This document shows, piece after piece, positions 24,334 to 34,626 of a DNA stretch of 64,000 bases. Both the position numbers and the translations under genes were made by a program. Source of the stretch: Diphasiastrum complanatum (lineage: Eukaryota > Streptophyta > Lycopodiopsida > Lycopodiales > Lycopodiaceae); NCBI GenBank assembly GCA_029204225.1, contig CM055106.1:36919946-36983945 (forward strand), given 5' to 3'. Within the stretch, counting starts at the first letter, position 1. Each line of letters begins with the position of its first letter. The notes under the pieces were generated by a model. It saw only the letters and a program-made list of their open reading frames with translations. It ran no database searches and was not told the origin of the DNA.

Positions 24334-24995
24334 TGTTAGCATCTGTGCTAACACAAAAAAAAAATAAAAAAGAGAGAAATAAAACTCCGTGGCATGTGTT
24401 TTGTAAGCCCACGTGCGAGTGTTTATTTATAAACTTCCGTCATGGCATGTCCATGAGTAGAAGCTTAAAAAAATAATAAATATCTTAAACTTAGATTTAG
24501 AACTTAGACTTAGGAAACTTAAGATTAGAAATATTTTGTCTTAAGTTTTCCTAAGTTAAGAAACTTTGAAGTTCTAAATCCTAAGTTAGAAGTTCTAGAA
24601 ATGCTAGAAATAGATTAGCCCATAAGTTAGTGGATACTTATGGAAGACCCTCCTTGCCATAAAAGGAGAGGTATTTTCCTTGTAAATAACACTTTTGAGA
24701 TTAAGCTATCAAGTTCTCTATCTTTTCAATCCCTTTGGGTCTTAATCTAGGATTTAGTTTTATCACCTTGCTAGTTGGGTAAGCCTTAGTAAGGTTTTGT
24801 ATTTTGTCATCTTAGTTACTTTCATTTCTATTTCGAGCACTAGTTGGTAAGCCTTAGAGCTTGCATCATTGTTTTCTATTTTCGCACGCCGTTTGAAGCT
24901 TGGTAGAAACTTAGAAAGTGGATGATCCTCTCTATACTACACCACACCGTGAGTAGATCTAGCCAAACATTCACAAATCAGATTTACTTCCAACA
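24334..24995 (+). repeat. Gypsy LTR
   Basis: A 662-bp segment with TG...CA ends. It is preceded by the purine tract aagaagggggataa. A PBS-like sequence follows one base later, and a gag frame lies about 740 bp downstream. It therefore serves as the 5' LTR of the gag at 25.7 kb, although the purine tract before it shows that it is also joined to 3' internal sequence of another copy. Confidence 0.75.
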
Positions 24996-24996
24996 T

Positions 24997-25014
24997 TGGC
25001 TCCATTGCCGCTTT
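24997..25014 (+). promoter_or_regulatory. Degenerate gypsy primer-binding site (tRNA-Asp type)
   Basis: The sequence tggctccattgccgcttt sits one base after the LTR end. It resembles the TGGCGCCGTTGCCGGGGA site of many plant gypsy elements, with several substitutions. Confidence 0.55.
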
Positions 25015-25738
25015 TTAAGCATTTTTTACCTAGCTTCTTTTCCTTTTGTTTTTTCGCTTCCATGTTGTGTGTCTGCTTGTTTGCCTATCTTCTATCTTCC
25101 AACCACAGCACGAGTCTTCTCTCTAGGTCCTACACGAGCTACGGAGCAACTTATCAAGCCGGGGGGAAGCAATAAAAGATTCAACTTGGGTATTTTCTTT
25201 GAAAAGAAGTGACCCAAGTGACCTTTTTCCGAACCAACCAGGTATATCAGAATTCACTTGTCTGTCTGCAGCCCTAACAGACCCTTAGAGCTAATAAAAT
25301 GATCAGTCGTCCAGTAGCTCCGCAAATTCTATCTTGAAGATTTTGCCTATTTTTAGTCAAAAAGTCATATTTTTTCCATATTCCCTATCTATCAGTAAAA
25401 CCTCTATATCAGAAATCATCATTCGGCCTACGAAATTGTCCTCAGTGAGCACGAATTCTGTCCCACCCACAAATTCTAACTGTACAAAAAAAAATTTCAA
25501 AAAAAATAAAAAAATAATTATTCTGACAGACAACACTCCCTGTCAGAATTCGCTAGTCTCACAATTCGATTTATCTGCCTCTTCACGATTTCTCAGCCAG
25601 TCCACGAATTCTATCATGGCCAGAAAGACCAATTTTTTCTGTCCTACACTCTCCATTCTACAAGCAAACTATATTTTTTTGCCAAGTACAGTACTGACCT
25701 GATCCTCTGTATTGTTATCCTCCTCCACACTCTGCATC

Positions 25739-26956
25739 ATGTCTCGTGACTGTCCTGAATTTTTTAATTCGGCTCCTCCACGACTAGAATGCAAAATTCC
25801 ACATATCGATGCACCAAAGTACGATGGAGAATCTAACCCAGTCCGATTTCTCCAAGACTTTGATAATGCATGCTGTTTTTATGGAGATACCTCAGAAACT
25901 GAAAAGCTTTGCCTATTTCTCATGGTACTCTATGGCACAGCCAAGGATTTGTACCTTAATCTTGAAGCTCCTGATCTGGACCACCCTCAAGGGCACTCTC
26001 ATCAAGCGTTTCAAACCATCCAAACTGACTCAGAGCCCATTCATCCAATTTATCCATATCAAGATGCATCACGAAGGGTCTGTTTGAGACTATAGTGAGC
26101 GTTTTAAACGTCTCAAAATAGAATGTGTTGATGAAAATATCACCAAAAGTATGGCCATAAATTGTTCTTGGTTGGATTGCCTAAAAACATCCATCGTGAA
26201 CTCAAACCGGTTGACCTTTATTATCAACTTAAAGATGTGATGCTATCCATGAGGAAGACGAAGGTTCCAACGATGACTTTGACCATCGTGAAAAGAAATC
26301 TAAGAATCAGGACCGTCCTAATCACCCGAAGTTTGACAATATTGCCCAATCTTATGAACTTCTACTTCAAATGAAAACCTGGCAAAAAGCCCAACAATCT
26401 CATATGGATAAGCTCACTGCCGATTTCCAAACCGCCATAAAACAGATTGCTGAGAAATCCTTTTCAGCAAGAAAAAATGTCCGGTATCCAATATGCTCAC
26501 AGCATCATACTGCTAATGAATGCCCTCAACTGCGAAACCATTTTCCAATTGTAACCAGACCCACCATCTATCGAGCATACTGCCCCAACCCTCCACAACA
26601 GCCTGTAACACAACCGGGGGTGTACCAGCCACGACCAACTGCACCGAATCAGTACCAACCACCACGTCAACAATTTGTCGTTAATCAACCTGCTCCACAA
26701 CAAGTTGTCCATTATCTTGATCCGAATACCATCGATCTGGCAACCTACTATGTGGAAGACAATACTCAACTCCAATACTTTATTGAAATAGTTGTTTATT
26801 ATACATATGATTATAATGCTCAAACAGTGGATCCCAATGCCCAAGCTTACAATTTGAACCAAGCTGTCTTTGCCGTGCATCAACTCCCTGCAATACGAGG
26901 ATGTTTTGTTTGTGCAGGGTGCCCAAAATCATGGAACTGGGTGTGCTTTGCATGAA
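25739..26956 (+). pseudogene. Gypsy gag, frameshifted
   Basis: Starts MSRDCPEFFNSAPPRLEC and continues with IPHIDAPKYDGESNPVRFLQDFDNA, a retrotransposon gag pattern. It then runs through at least three frames: RFKPSK.., DYSERFKRLK after an in-frame TGA, and FLVGLPKNIHRELKPVDL. The final frame from 26371 carries KTWQKAQQSHMDKLTADFQTA, then a C-x2-H-type knuckle (PICSQHHTANECPQL) and a proline/glutamine-rich tail. Protease and RT do not follow. The sequence runs instead into a gene on the opposite strand. Confidence 0.75.
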
Positions 26957-28890
26957 CAGACGGCGTTGACTGGGCAGCTGCCTTTAACTGTTCTTCTAGG
27001 GTGCCAATGTGTTGGTTCAAGGCCTCGACGAAAGCAATGTATGATTGTTGTGATTTTGTGTGCTGCCCCGTCGTGGCTTTCAACTTTTGGGCCAACGTTT
27101 GATAAGCCACCACTAGAATGGGAGTTCCCTCAAGAATAGTTGGTGGTCCGAAGTCATTGAAGTCCACCAATTCCAATTGTTCCTTCATAGCGGAACGTGC
27201 AGCTTGTGCATCTGCCATGGCCTCATCCCTTTCTACTTTGATGTTATCAATGGTATTCTGCATGTTGGACACCTTCAGTTGGAGCTGGTTCTGGAGGTGG
27301 AGCTGTTGTTGATTATAAGTGGTGAGATTTTGGATCTGCAGCTGCCGTTGCTTGTTTTTCACTTCTAGCCTTGCTTTTTCTTTTTGAAGGTCCGCCATAG
27401 TGCCATTGTCGAATTGCCACATGGTATATTGTCCCCCTAGGGTGCCGAATAGATTGTATTGGAGCTCATTTACCAACCATACCGCTTTTTGGGCTACAAG
27501 GGATAACTGCTCCCAAGGGCCAATGTCAGGGAGAGTGCGTGTATAGTTAGGATATGTCATTGGGTTAACGGGTACAAAATCATGAACAAGATTAGATGGA
27601 GATGAATGAAAGGCAGGTGGAGGTGATTGAGGGATGATGGGTGAAAGAGGTGGAGATATACTGCGTGGCAGAGATGTGTGGATTGGGTTAATGGTGACAG
27701 TGGTTGATGGAATTCATGCTAGTAATTGTAAGGCGAAATTATCTACATTGACTATAGAGTCAAGTAGGGTGGATATTTGTACAGGTGAGGGCTTTTGTGG
27801 AAGTGTGGAATCGAAGCCCGTGTTGAGAGTGAGTGACAGTGTGTGTGGAGGTAGTAGTAAATGGTGGAGGTGGTGGTGGAAGTGTGAGAGCAAGTGAGGG
27901 AGTTGGGATTGTGGAAGGTGTCGGTCTGGATAGAACCACGCCCATAGGATCAGAACCAGAAGTGTCTGCCTCAACTGAGCTACCTGCTACTGCCACTACT
28001 GCTTGTCTGCATTGTTGGGCCTGGTGGAGTAAGGCCTCCTGCTGTGCTAGGACCTCTTTTGGGACCTGAGAGGGTCTAAGGCTCCCTCCAGATTCAGCAT
28101 ACTCAGTCCCGATGTCACGGGATAAAATGTCGTGAGGGACGTCGGCTTTTGTGCTGATCGCCTTTCCTTTCTACTTCTTAGTTGGTGGTGCTGGTGAAAC
28201 TGGTTCTATTGTCGGTTGGGGGGGGGGGGGGGCTCACTTCTTAGTGCTCGGATAGATATCATCAAGCTCTTTGACGGCAGCAGCCGCATGAGACCCCAAA
28301 TGTTTGGTGACCAACATGTGGAGGAGATATCCATACTTGGTAGTTGGTTTTCTAGCTTTCAAGGCCCCGCACAACTTTCTGCTACCTTCTCAGCCCACTT
28401 GTAGTTTTGAGTGGGATCATCCATGGTGATGGTCAAAGAGAAGAGGTCACTCGGGAGTATGCAATCCATCTTGGCAGTATGCACCTCGACCATGGTGACA
28501 AAGATTTCTGAGGCAATCCGGAGATGGGGATCTGTGAGGAGGCGAATGGCGATCTCGTCGTAACTGGTGCCCTTGCCATGGATCGTTTCTCCGAGATTAG
28601 GGAAGCCAATGCTCTGTATATGCTCAGGAGAGACGTTGATGATTGTGTAACTGCCACTCTTAGATGTAAGCTTAAAAGTCTGGAATTCATCCGAATAGGC
28701 TGAGTAGGCGGCTTGGATCAGGCTCTCGCTCTACTGGTCAGGGAAGTGAGTTAGATCAAATCCAAGCTTTGTGAGGATAACCTTGGCCAGGATCAGCTGC
28801 TCGACATAATTCTTGATACAGATCATAAAAATGTCCCCTGAATAAGGCCTAGGGGTTACGACGATGCAGAGAGAGCGAGGAGTCACGGGA
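26880..28890 (-). pseudogene. Coiled-coil protein gene next to gypsy, broken
   Basis: The last exon-like frame (27560-26880, 226 residues) has a long heptad-rich helix from about residue 60 to 130 (KEKARLEVKNKQRQLQIQNL.., QLQLKVSNMQNTIDNIKVERDEA). Upstream a proline/serine/threonine-rich linker (about 27990-27570) is split by an in-frame TGA at 27716-27714. Further upstream, at about 28820-28390, an ordered domain contains DEFQTFKLTSKSGSYTIINVS and GTSYDEIAIRLLTDPHLRIASEIF, interrupted by TAG at 28733. A start may lie at 28889 (MVSRDSSLSLHRR, then TAG). A tctatatata sequence near 29010 would be a suitable TATA box. I do not recognise the family. It could be an extra ORF of a gypsy element. 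Confidence 0.5.
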
Positions 28891-29640
28891 GACCATAGTA
28901 GCAGTGATTTTAGATTGCTCTGACAAGTTTTGAAAATCTAGAAAAATTTTGGCATGAACTCGAGAGCAAGAATCTAAAATGAATTCGTGGAGAGAAGGGT
29001 GGAGATCTATATATAGACTTTTTTTGGTCAGGAATTCACAACTCCTCCCACAAATCGTCCTTGTACTTTTCGGTGTCACGACGGCTCTTTCAATCATTGT
29101 CCATGATTTTGTAATGATGGTCGCAAATTTTGAGGCAATGTTCTGAGGCCGGACGAATTCCCGGAAGTGTTTTTTGTGTCTCAAATTAAAAAAAATGACT
29201 GACAGTACAAAAATGTGTCTGATCAGAATTCGCGGAGGTGATAAGGAAATCGTAGGAATTTTTCTAGCTTCAGCGAATTGTCTGCAAATTCTGGAAGTCA
29301 GTGTTTGGTGCAAAAAACTAACTTTTTTTATTTATGAAAAGTTTTTCTCTGAGATAGAATTTGTGGAGGCTAAAAATGAATCGTGCACTATAAAAAAAGG
29401 GTCATGCGAATTTTATTTGAGATGGTGTGAGACAATATTTCTGAAAATGATTACTTTTGTGGTTTTCTCAAAGAAAGGCTGTTTGTATGCTTGATCTGAT
29501 AGTATCTTGATGGTGTGAACAAGAAAGCACAACAAAAATTTTGTCGAAATAGAGGGCGGGCAGTAAAAAAAAATAAAGAAGAATAGTAGGAAAGAAAACA
29601 ATTAATACATATCAAGATAAAATAGGGTTCATTGTACTTT
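28891..29640. other. Spacer with possible minus-strand promoter
   Basis: No gene recognised. The tatatata motif at 29009-29017 lies about 120 bases upstream of the possible start of the coiled-coil gene on the minus strand. Several gaattcgcgg/gaattcgtgg words recur here and near 25.2-25.6 kb, which suggests that the two places belong to related leader sequences. Confidence 0.4.
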
Positions 29641-29649
29641 CTCAGTCTG

Positions 29650-31203
29650 CTCCCATTGACCACAATGTCGAGGATATCGCCTTGAAGGGTTTGGAGTTGT
29701 ATATATCCAGAGGCAAAGATTTTTTTAATGACGTAAGGACCTTGGCCAGAAAATTTTAGTTTGTCTTTAAAGGCTTTGGCCTGGTATAGCAGTCACTTAT
29801 CTCCAACCTGGAAGTCTCTAGGTTTCAATGATCGATCATGCCATGCTTTTTGTCGATGTTTGTGGACTTGTTGAGCATGGATGCTGATCTGTCGTGTTTT
29901 GCATAGTTGTTCCAGATGGAATAACCTGTTTGCTAGAGTTTGCTAATTATTTAGCTCAAGATCATAGGCCACTCGAAGGGAGGGGATATGAAATTTTACA
30001 AGCATAATGGATTTTTGACCATATGATAACTGGAAAGGGGTAAAGCTTGTAGCTCTCTTCAAGGTGGTGCGATAAGCCCAGAGAGCGGCATGAAGTTTGA
30101 GTTCCCAATCAGATCGGCTGGATTCGACGGTGTTGGTGAGAATTCCACATAGGATTTTATTGGTGGATTCCGTCTAACCATTGCATCATGGATAGTATGG
30201 GGTGATGTACCACAAAATTTTTTGAAAGGAGATCTGCTATCACAAAGTTAAGGAAATGTGTACCCCTATCATTGATAAGTTCTAGAGGACAGTCAAAACG
30301 AACTATAACCTGTTCATAGAGAAATTTTGCGGTAGAACGAGCGTCAACATTGTGAACAACTCTTGCTTCAGCCCATTTGGTACAATAGTCTGTAGCTACT
30401 ATGATGTAACGAGATTGCGTGTGTCGAGCAGCGAGACTAATGGGTCCGACATAATCAATCCCCCATTTCTGGAAAGATTGATCAGTGGTTACAGGGTGTA
30501 AAGGCATGTAGTCGGTCTTTTGAAAGCATTTTGTGCGTTGGCAGACATCACAATTCAGTAAAACAATGTCGGATGATTCCATCTAACCCTTGCTTGTAGA
30601 ATTGTCCTACAATTAACGTATAAGGTTTGCTTTTGAGGACCAACGCACGTTGTTCAGGTTTAGACAAGGAAGGATCCATTTGCCCTGAAGTTAATATTTA
30701 GTGATTTCCTTAGCCCATACGGGTGTAGAGTCAACTTGCAAAAATGATGGCAACTGGTAAATTACCATTGACACCTTGATCAAGGGTGGGAAGGTTAGGG
30801 ATTCAGGACAGATGATCTACTAGAAAATGTTGAACTCCCTTATGAACCACAATCCTAAACTTAAATTCTTGCAGTAATAGGATCCATCTAGTAATATGGC
30901 CTGTGGTGCAAGTCTTGTTAATCAGATACAACAATGCTTGATGATTAGTGAAGAATGCAAAAACTTTTCCCAGAAGATAATGGCAAAACTTCTGAACCGC
31001 ATATACCATTGTCAAGGCTTCGTGTTCGATAGTGGTATAATTGACTTCAACAGGTATTAAATTTCTACTGAGAAAACGGATTGGGTAATTCTTTTTAAAT
31101 TCTCCCGGTCGGGTGAGCACTGCTACAATGTCATACTTGGACGCATCAGTATGCACATGGAATTCTTTAGAATAATCACAAGCCCGGAGGATAGGTGCTT
31201 AGT
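29650..31203 (-). pseudogene. Gypsy RNase H and integrase, broken
   Basis: Read on the minus strand, APILRACDYSKEFHVHTDASKYD and the following RFLSRNLIPVEVNYTTIEHEALTMVYAV are the RNase H domain (31203-30803). CDVCQRTKCFQ, then KWGIDYVGPIS..YIIVATDYCTKWAEARVV and CPLELINDRGTHF (30582-30200) are the zinc finger end and catalytic core of integrase. The C-terminal region (RQKAWHDRSLKPRDFQVGDK.., FSGQGPYVIKKIF) ends near 29650. Several stops and frameshifts separate the parts, and RT and everything before it are missing. The upstream edge at about 31203 abuts the histone-like fusion ORF. Confidence 0.85.
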
Positions 31204-31204
31204 A

Positions 31205-32172
31205 TCATCGCATTTACATCTATTTACAAAATACATCAAACCAGTCTCCACAACTAGATCTGATATATCTGCTGTCTTCTCCTTCAAGGCATCACAAAAG
31301 TCTTTCTTTATGCGATTTACATAATTAATTGAACTTAGACAAAAAGAAAATTGACCTCCTAGCTTATCAATCTCTTTGGCAACATACTCATCAAAAACTA
31401 TATACCTCTCAAAATCCAAAAATGAATCTTTCGGATCAACATGAAATCTTACACAAAGATCCTTATAAAAATCACCTATTAAAGTTATATCTAGATCCGA
31501 TATTATTTTATCTACAGTAGAGGTCATATCCTCGTTATTGTTGAATGGAATGGAGGGAATGGAAGAGGAACTAGTTTTATAGTTAGGGGTGGCGGGAGGA
31601 GAAGAACGCATTGCAGACTGACGTGATGGTCCAACCAAATGACGAGAGATATGAGGGGGGGATGGTGATTCGCTGACTACGACCCTTTGCCTGGCAGGCC
31701 TGGTGGGCTTGGTCTGTTTTCTCCTCCTTCGTTGAGGAACAGGCCCTCTCTCTATAGGTGGTGGCCTAGAGGTGAAGCCACTCTTAAAGACCTAATCGTA
31801 TGTACTCCTTAGCCTCATGACAAGATGCATGTCCTGAGGCATGAGGGTAATTCTCTTGGCGTGCACTGTGCAAAGTGTAGAGTCCTCAAAAAATTTAACT
31901 TGAAAGTCCTCATAGGCAGTATGGAGGGCTTCCAGGGCTGTTATGTTCCAGAGAACATCATGTGAGAGTGACCTTGTCACTAATCTCATAGACCTGTAGA
32001 ACGGAGCACAGGGAATCAGAAGATTCGTTGTCCTCTGTAGTCTTCTGATATCCCTTAACCATGGTCTGCTAGGCCGACCTACTCTCCTACCAGTGCCCAC
32101 TGCCCTTTGTACAAGAGGACGAGGAGGCGAGGCAAATGTGGTAAGACGTGCTGTCTACTTGGTACGGGCCAT
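31205..32172 (-). pseudogene. Histone H3-like ORF fused to an unknown domain
   Basis: The start codon at 32172 gives MARTK, an in-frame TAG (32157-32155), then TAR. This is the canonical H3 tail start, with a stop in place of Gln5. The rest of the tail differs from H3. The fold aligns end to end: LRDIRRLQRTTNLLIP (alpha N/alpha 1), LWNITALEALHTAYEDF (alpha 2), FFEDSTLCTVHAKRITLMPQD (loop 2/alpha 3), about 126 codons against 135 in H3. TNLLIP and a tryptophan before alpha 2 recall CENH3, but loop 1 has canonical H3 length. A second TAG (31794-31792) separates the fold from a continuing same-frame extension: a basic linker, then DLCVRFHVDPKDSFLDFERYIV and later sequence of unknown type. The 3' end is lost at a gypsy fragment. 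It shares a divergent promoter with the gene at 33018. Confidence 0.75.
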
Positions 32173-33017
32173 TTCAACCTAAGATGTCGTTATGGCACGC
32201 CAATAAGAGAGAACAGAGCATATCAGACAGGGGAGGCGCGTGATGGCGATATGCGAGATGGCGTATCGCTACGACGTGCGGAGGGGGAAGCTTTACTGGT
32301 ATCAAACTCTCTGGGCGTGTGGTGGCGATGTGCAGATAGCGAGGTTGGAAAGTGAACGCAGAATCCTGAGGAGCTCTAGAGAACCAAGAAATCCAAAACG
32401 AACATATGAGCCCAAAACATCCTTTTATACCTGCAGAACGTCCCATCATTCTCACACGTGTGATCTGACACCTGCACCCCTGCACGTGTGGCCACACGCA
32501 TCATCACAGGGACCTGCCACGTGTAAGGCCATCAACGGCCTCATCGATCATACGGCTGGCATGCACGTGCGAGGACACATGTCCTGATCTGGGCCACACA
32601 TGTGTAATGGGACGACTAGCTCGTACGATTGTACAATTTGCATGCACGTGTGAGAACACATGTCAGGATCCGATTTGTACACGTGTCATGCTAATGATTT
32701 GGCCGTCGTTTCCACACGTGTGACAATTCTCACCGCACGTTACCGAAACACGTGTACGGTTTAGATGCTCTGTATTAGACTATATATATGAGTGTCGTTT
32801 TTCGAGATCAGTTTCACATATTGAGTCTAGGAGACCGACCTGCTCTAAAATCAGTACATACAATATCTCTACCACACGCCCAACCGACGGTTCCATAGTC
32901 GCACTGCTCCCCTGGCGCGTAGTTCCGATATCCGGAATCGTGTATAGTGCATATCGCCATCACGCGCCCAAGTTTACATCGTTTATGTCCCCGTCCTAAC
33001 CGGCGCCTCATATCGAT
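32173..33017. repeat. Inverted, diverged duplication of leader sequences
   Basis: The leader of the left gene (minus) and that of the right gene (plus) share accacacgccca and atatcgccatcacgcgcc, in the same order and 71 and 80 bases apart. On the plus strand the second block is at about 32235-32254 (inverted) and at about 32949-32968. Similarity in between is weaker but visible. The two transcription units thus descend from an inverted duplication around the promoter. Confidence 0.65.
32423..32790. promoter_or_regulatory. Divergent promoter with eight CACGTG motifs
   Basis: A TATAAAAGG box faces left at 32429-32421 and a tatatatat box faces right at 32781-32789. Between them CACGTG occurs eight times, at 32455, 32483, 32518, 32564, 32645, 32680, 32715 and 32749, several within the longer palindrome CACACGTGTG. 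These are G-box/ABRE-type sites of plant bZIP and bHLH factors. The left side leads to the H3-like ORF and the right side to the unknown gene. Confidence 0.75.
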
Positions 33018-34550
33018 ATGGCCTCCTCTTCTGCCAGTTTGATCTATGATATAACTCTTAGTTTTTTCCTTGTTGATGCTGAAGTTAGCGACAGATAGGC
33101 CCATTTTTTGTCCTATTTTGATTTTCAGTTTGACATAGAGAGATTTGTTATTGAGCACAGAGAAGTTTTTCCCAAACTGTACAAGGATTTTTATGAGTGC
33201 TTGCAACAGGGTACCCTTCTGATGGACGGCCTGAGATTTGTGCATTTCACAGATTTGACTCATGCTCAGCCTAGTGCCAAGCAAAGGCATGATCATAAGT
33301 TTACCAAACTTATCGATCTGTTTAAACGTGTCATACCCTGTGAGGAACAAAATCGAGTATGTCGCTTTGTTCAGGAGGGTATGGCCTTCGTGTTTTTCTT
33401 ATCTGCTCTTATCCTCGACGAGGCAGAATCTTCTGGGTCGTCTATGATTAATTTGCTTGCCCCTACTACTCGTGTGGCTGTAGAGGTTTTCATTATTGAT
33501 GAGGTTTTAGGAGATGCAGAGGAGGCCAGGCAAGCACAACAATATGATCCTACCAAGACTCGTTCTTTGTCTATCTCTCCCTTATCTACCGCGAGCCAGA
33601 TTGACCAGAGTAGAATCTTGATGGACCTCCCTATGTACCATATGGACGATATTGCATTCTTGTCCATTAACAACATTGGAAACGTAATGGATCTCAGAGA
33701 AGATGAGATATTATCTCTTTTGTCAAGGATGATTTCTGAATTTAGTGATTTTATTGACTTTGATGATGACGACCTCATAGATGGCATCGACTATGAGGAC
33801 CAGGAAGAATGGGTAAGTGGCACAGATGCCCTTCAAAGGATGCTATCTAAGAGCAGGGCATATGAGGCTAATATGCCGAGTGAGGAGGAGTTTTTGGCAT
33901 TTCAAAAAAGTTATCTGCCACCTCCCATATATACTATTCCAGCTGACCAGCAATCGACCATTATTGCTGGTCACAATTTAGAAGCTGCTGGTGTGATCCA
34001 AGCTGATGTGGAGGATCTGGTAAGTACACCTTCTCACAAAAATCATTTACTATTTAACGTGTAACTGATGATTGTTCTAGTAGTTTGACTAACACTTGAT
34101 TATGTGTTGTAGGAAATCGTTGAAGTTGATGCCTTTGCTAGCCAGCATGGAGGATTGAGAGAAAGACAAGGCGGGAGACAGAAGGATGCCTCATTGGCTC
34201 ATTATTTGAAACATTTTGTAAATAACGAAATTTGTATTCTTCATGAAAGGTTTTTTGTGAATGCGGGAACCTTAATCATGGCCATCAATGCCCTATCTTA
34301 TTTTGCCCAAGGGCATAAATATCCAAAAAATACATATAGAATCATTTTTGTCAGAAGAGATGTTGCTCTTAAAGTGTTCAATTACGTGCCAGAAAATGTT
34401 CCTATGAGATCATCTGCTCAGGCAATTCTATCAGGATATATAGATCTGAGCAAAAGGCGATCCACTCGATTTTTGGATCCGTATGATAGGAAAAAGTTCC
34501 TTCATGACCACACAGCAAAATTTGTCCTTAGAAACAGTGAAAAAAAATGA
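33018..34550 (+). CDS. Unknown two-exon gene of the putative multi-gene element
   Basis: Exon 1 (33018-34019) and exon 2 (34113-34550) are joined by a GTAAGT...TTGTAG intron and keep one frame of 480 codons. The only break is TAG at 33096-33098, after MASSSASLIYDITLSFF and nine further residues. Translation from a later methionine, or readthrough, would leave about 450 residues. The middle is strongly acidic (FIDFDDDDLIDGIDYEDQEE). The C-terminal part (KHFVNNEICILHERFF.., YRIIFVRRDVALKVFNYVPE) is compact and well ordered. I recognise no family. Its place between the divergent promoter and a convergent transposase-like gene suggests an accessory protein of a mobile element. Confidence 0.6.
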
Positions 34551-34626
34551 TTGTACTCTTTTCCATTTAATGTATGTGAAATTTGAGAATTTTTTATTAC
34601 ACGCATTTTATCTTTATTGAATGTCT

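Noticed and set aside
31123-31203. Extending the histone-fusion ORF through to 31123
   Set aside because: From about 31203 the same strand reads as gypsy RNase H in another frame, so the last 27 codons of the ORF are a chance overlap across a junction.
32814-33350. 178-residue minus-strand frame overlapping the right-hand leader
   Set aside because: It is antisense to the leader and exon 1 of the unknown gene, and the inverted-repeat leaders explain the open stretch.
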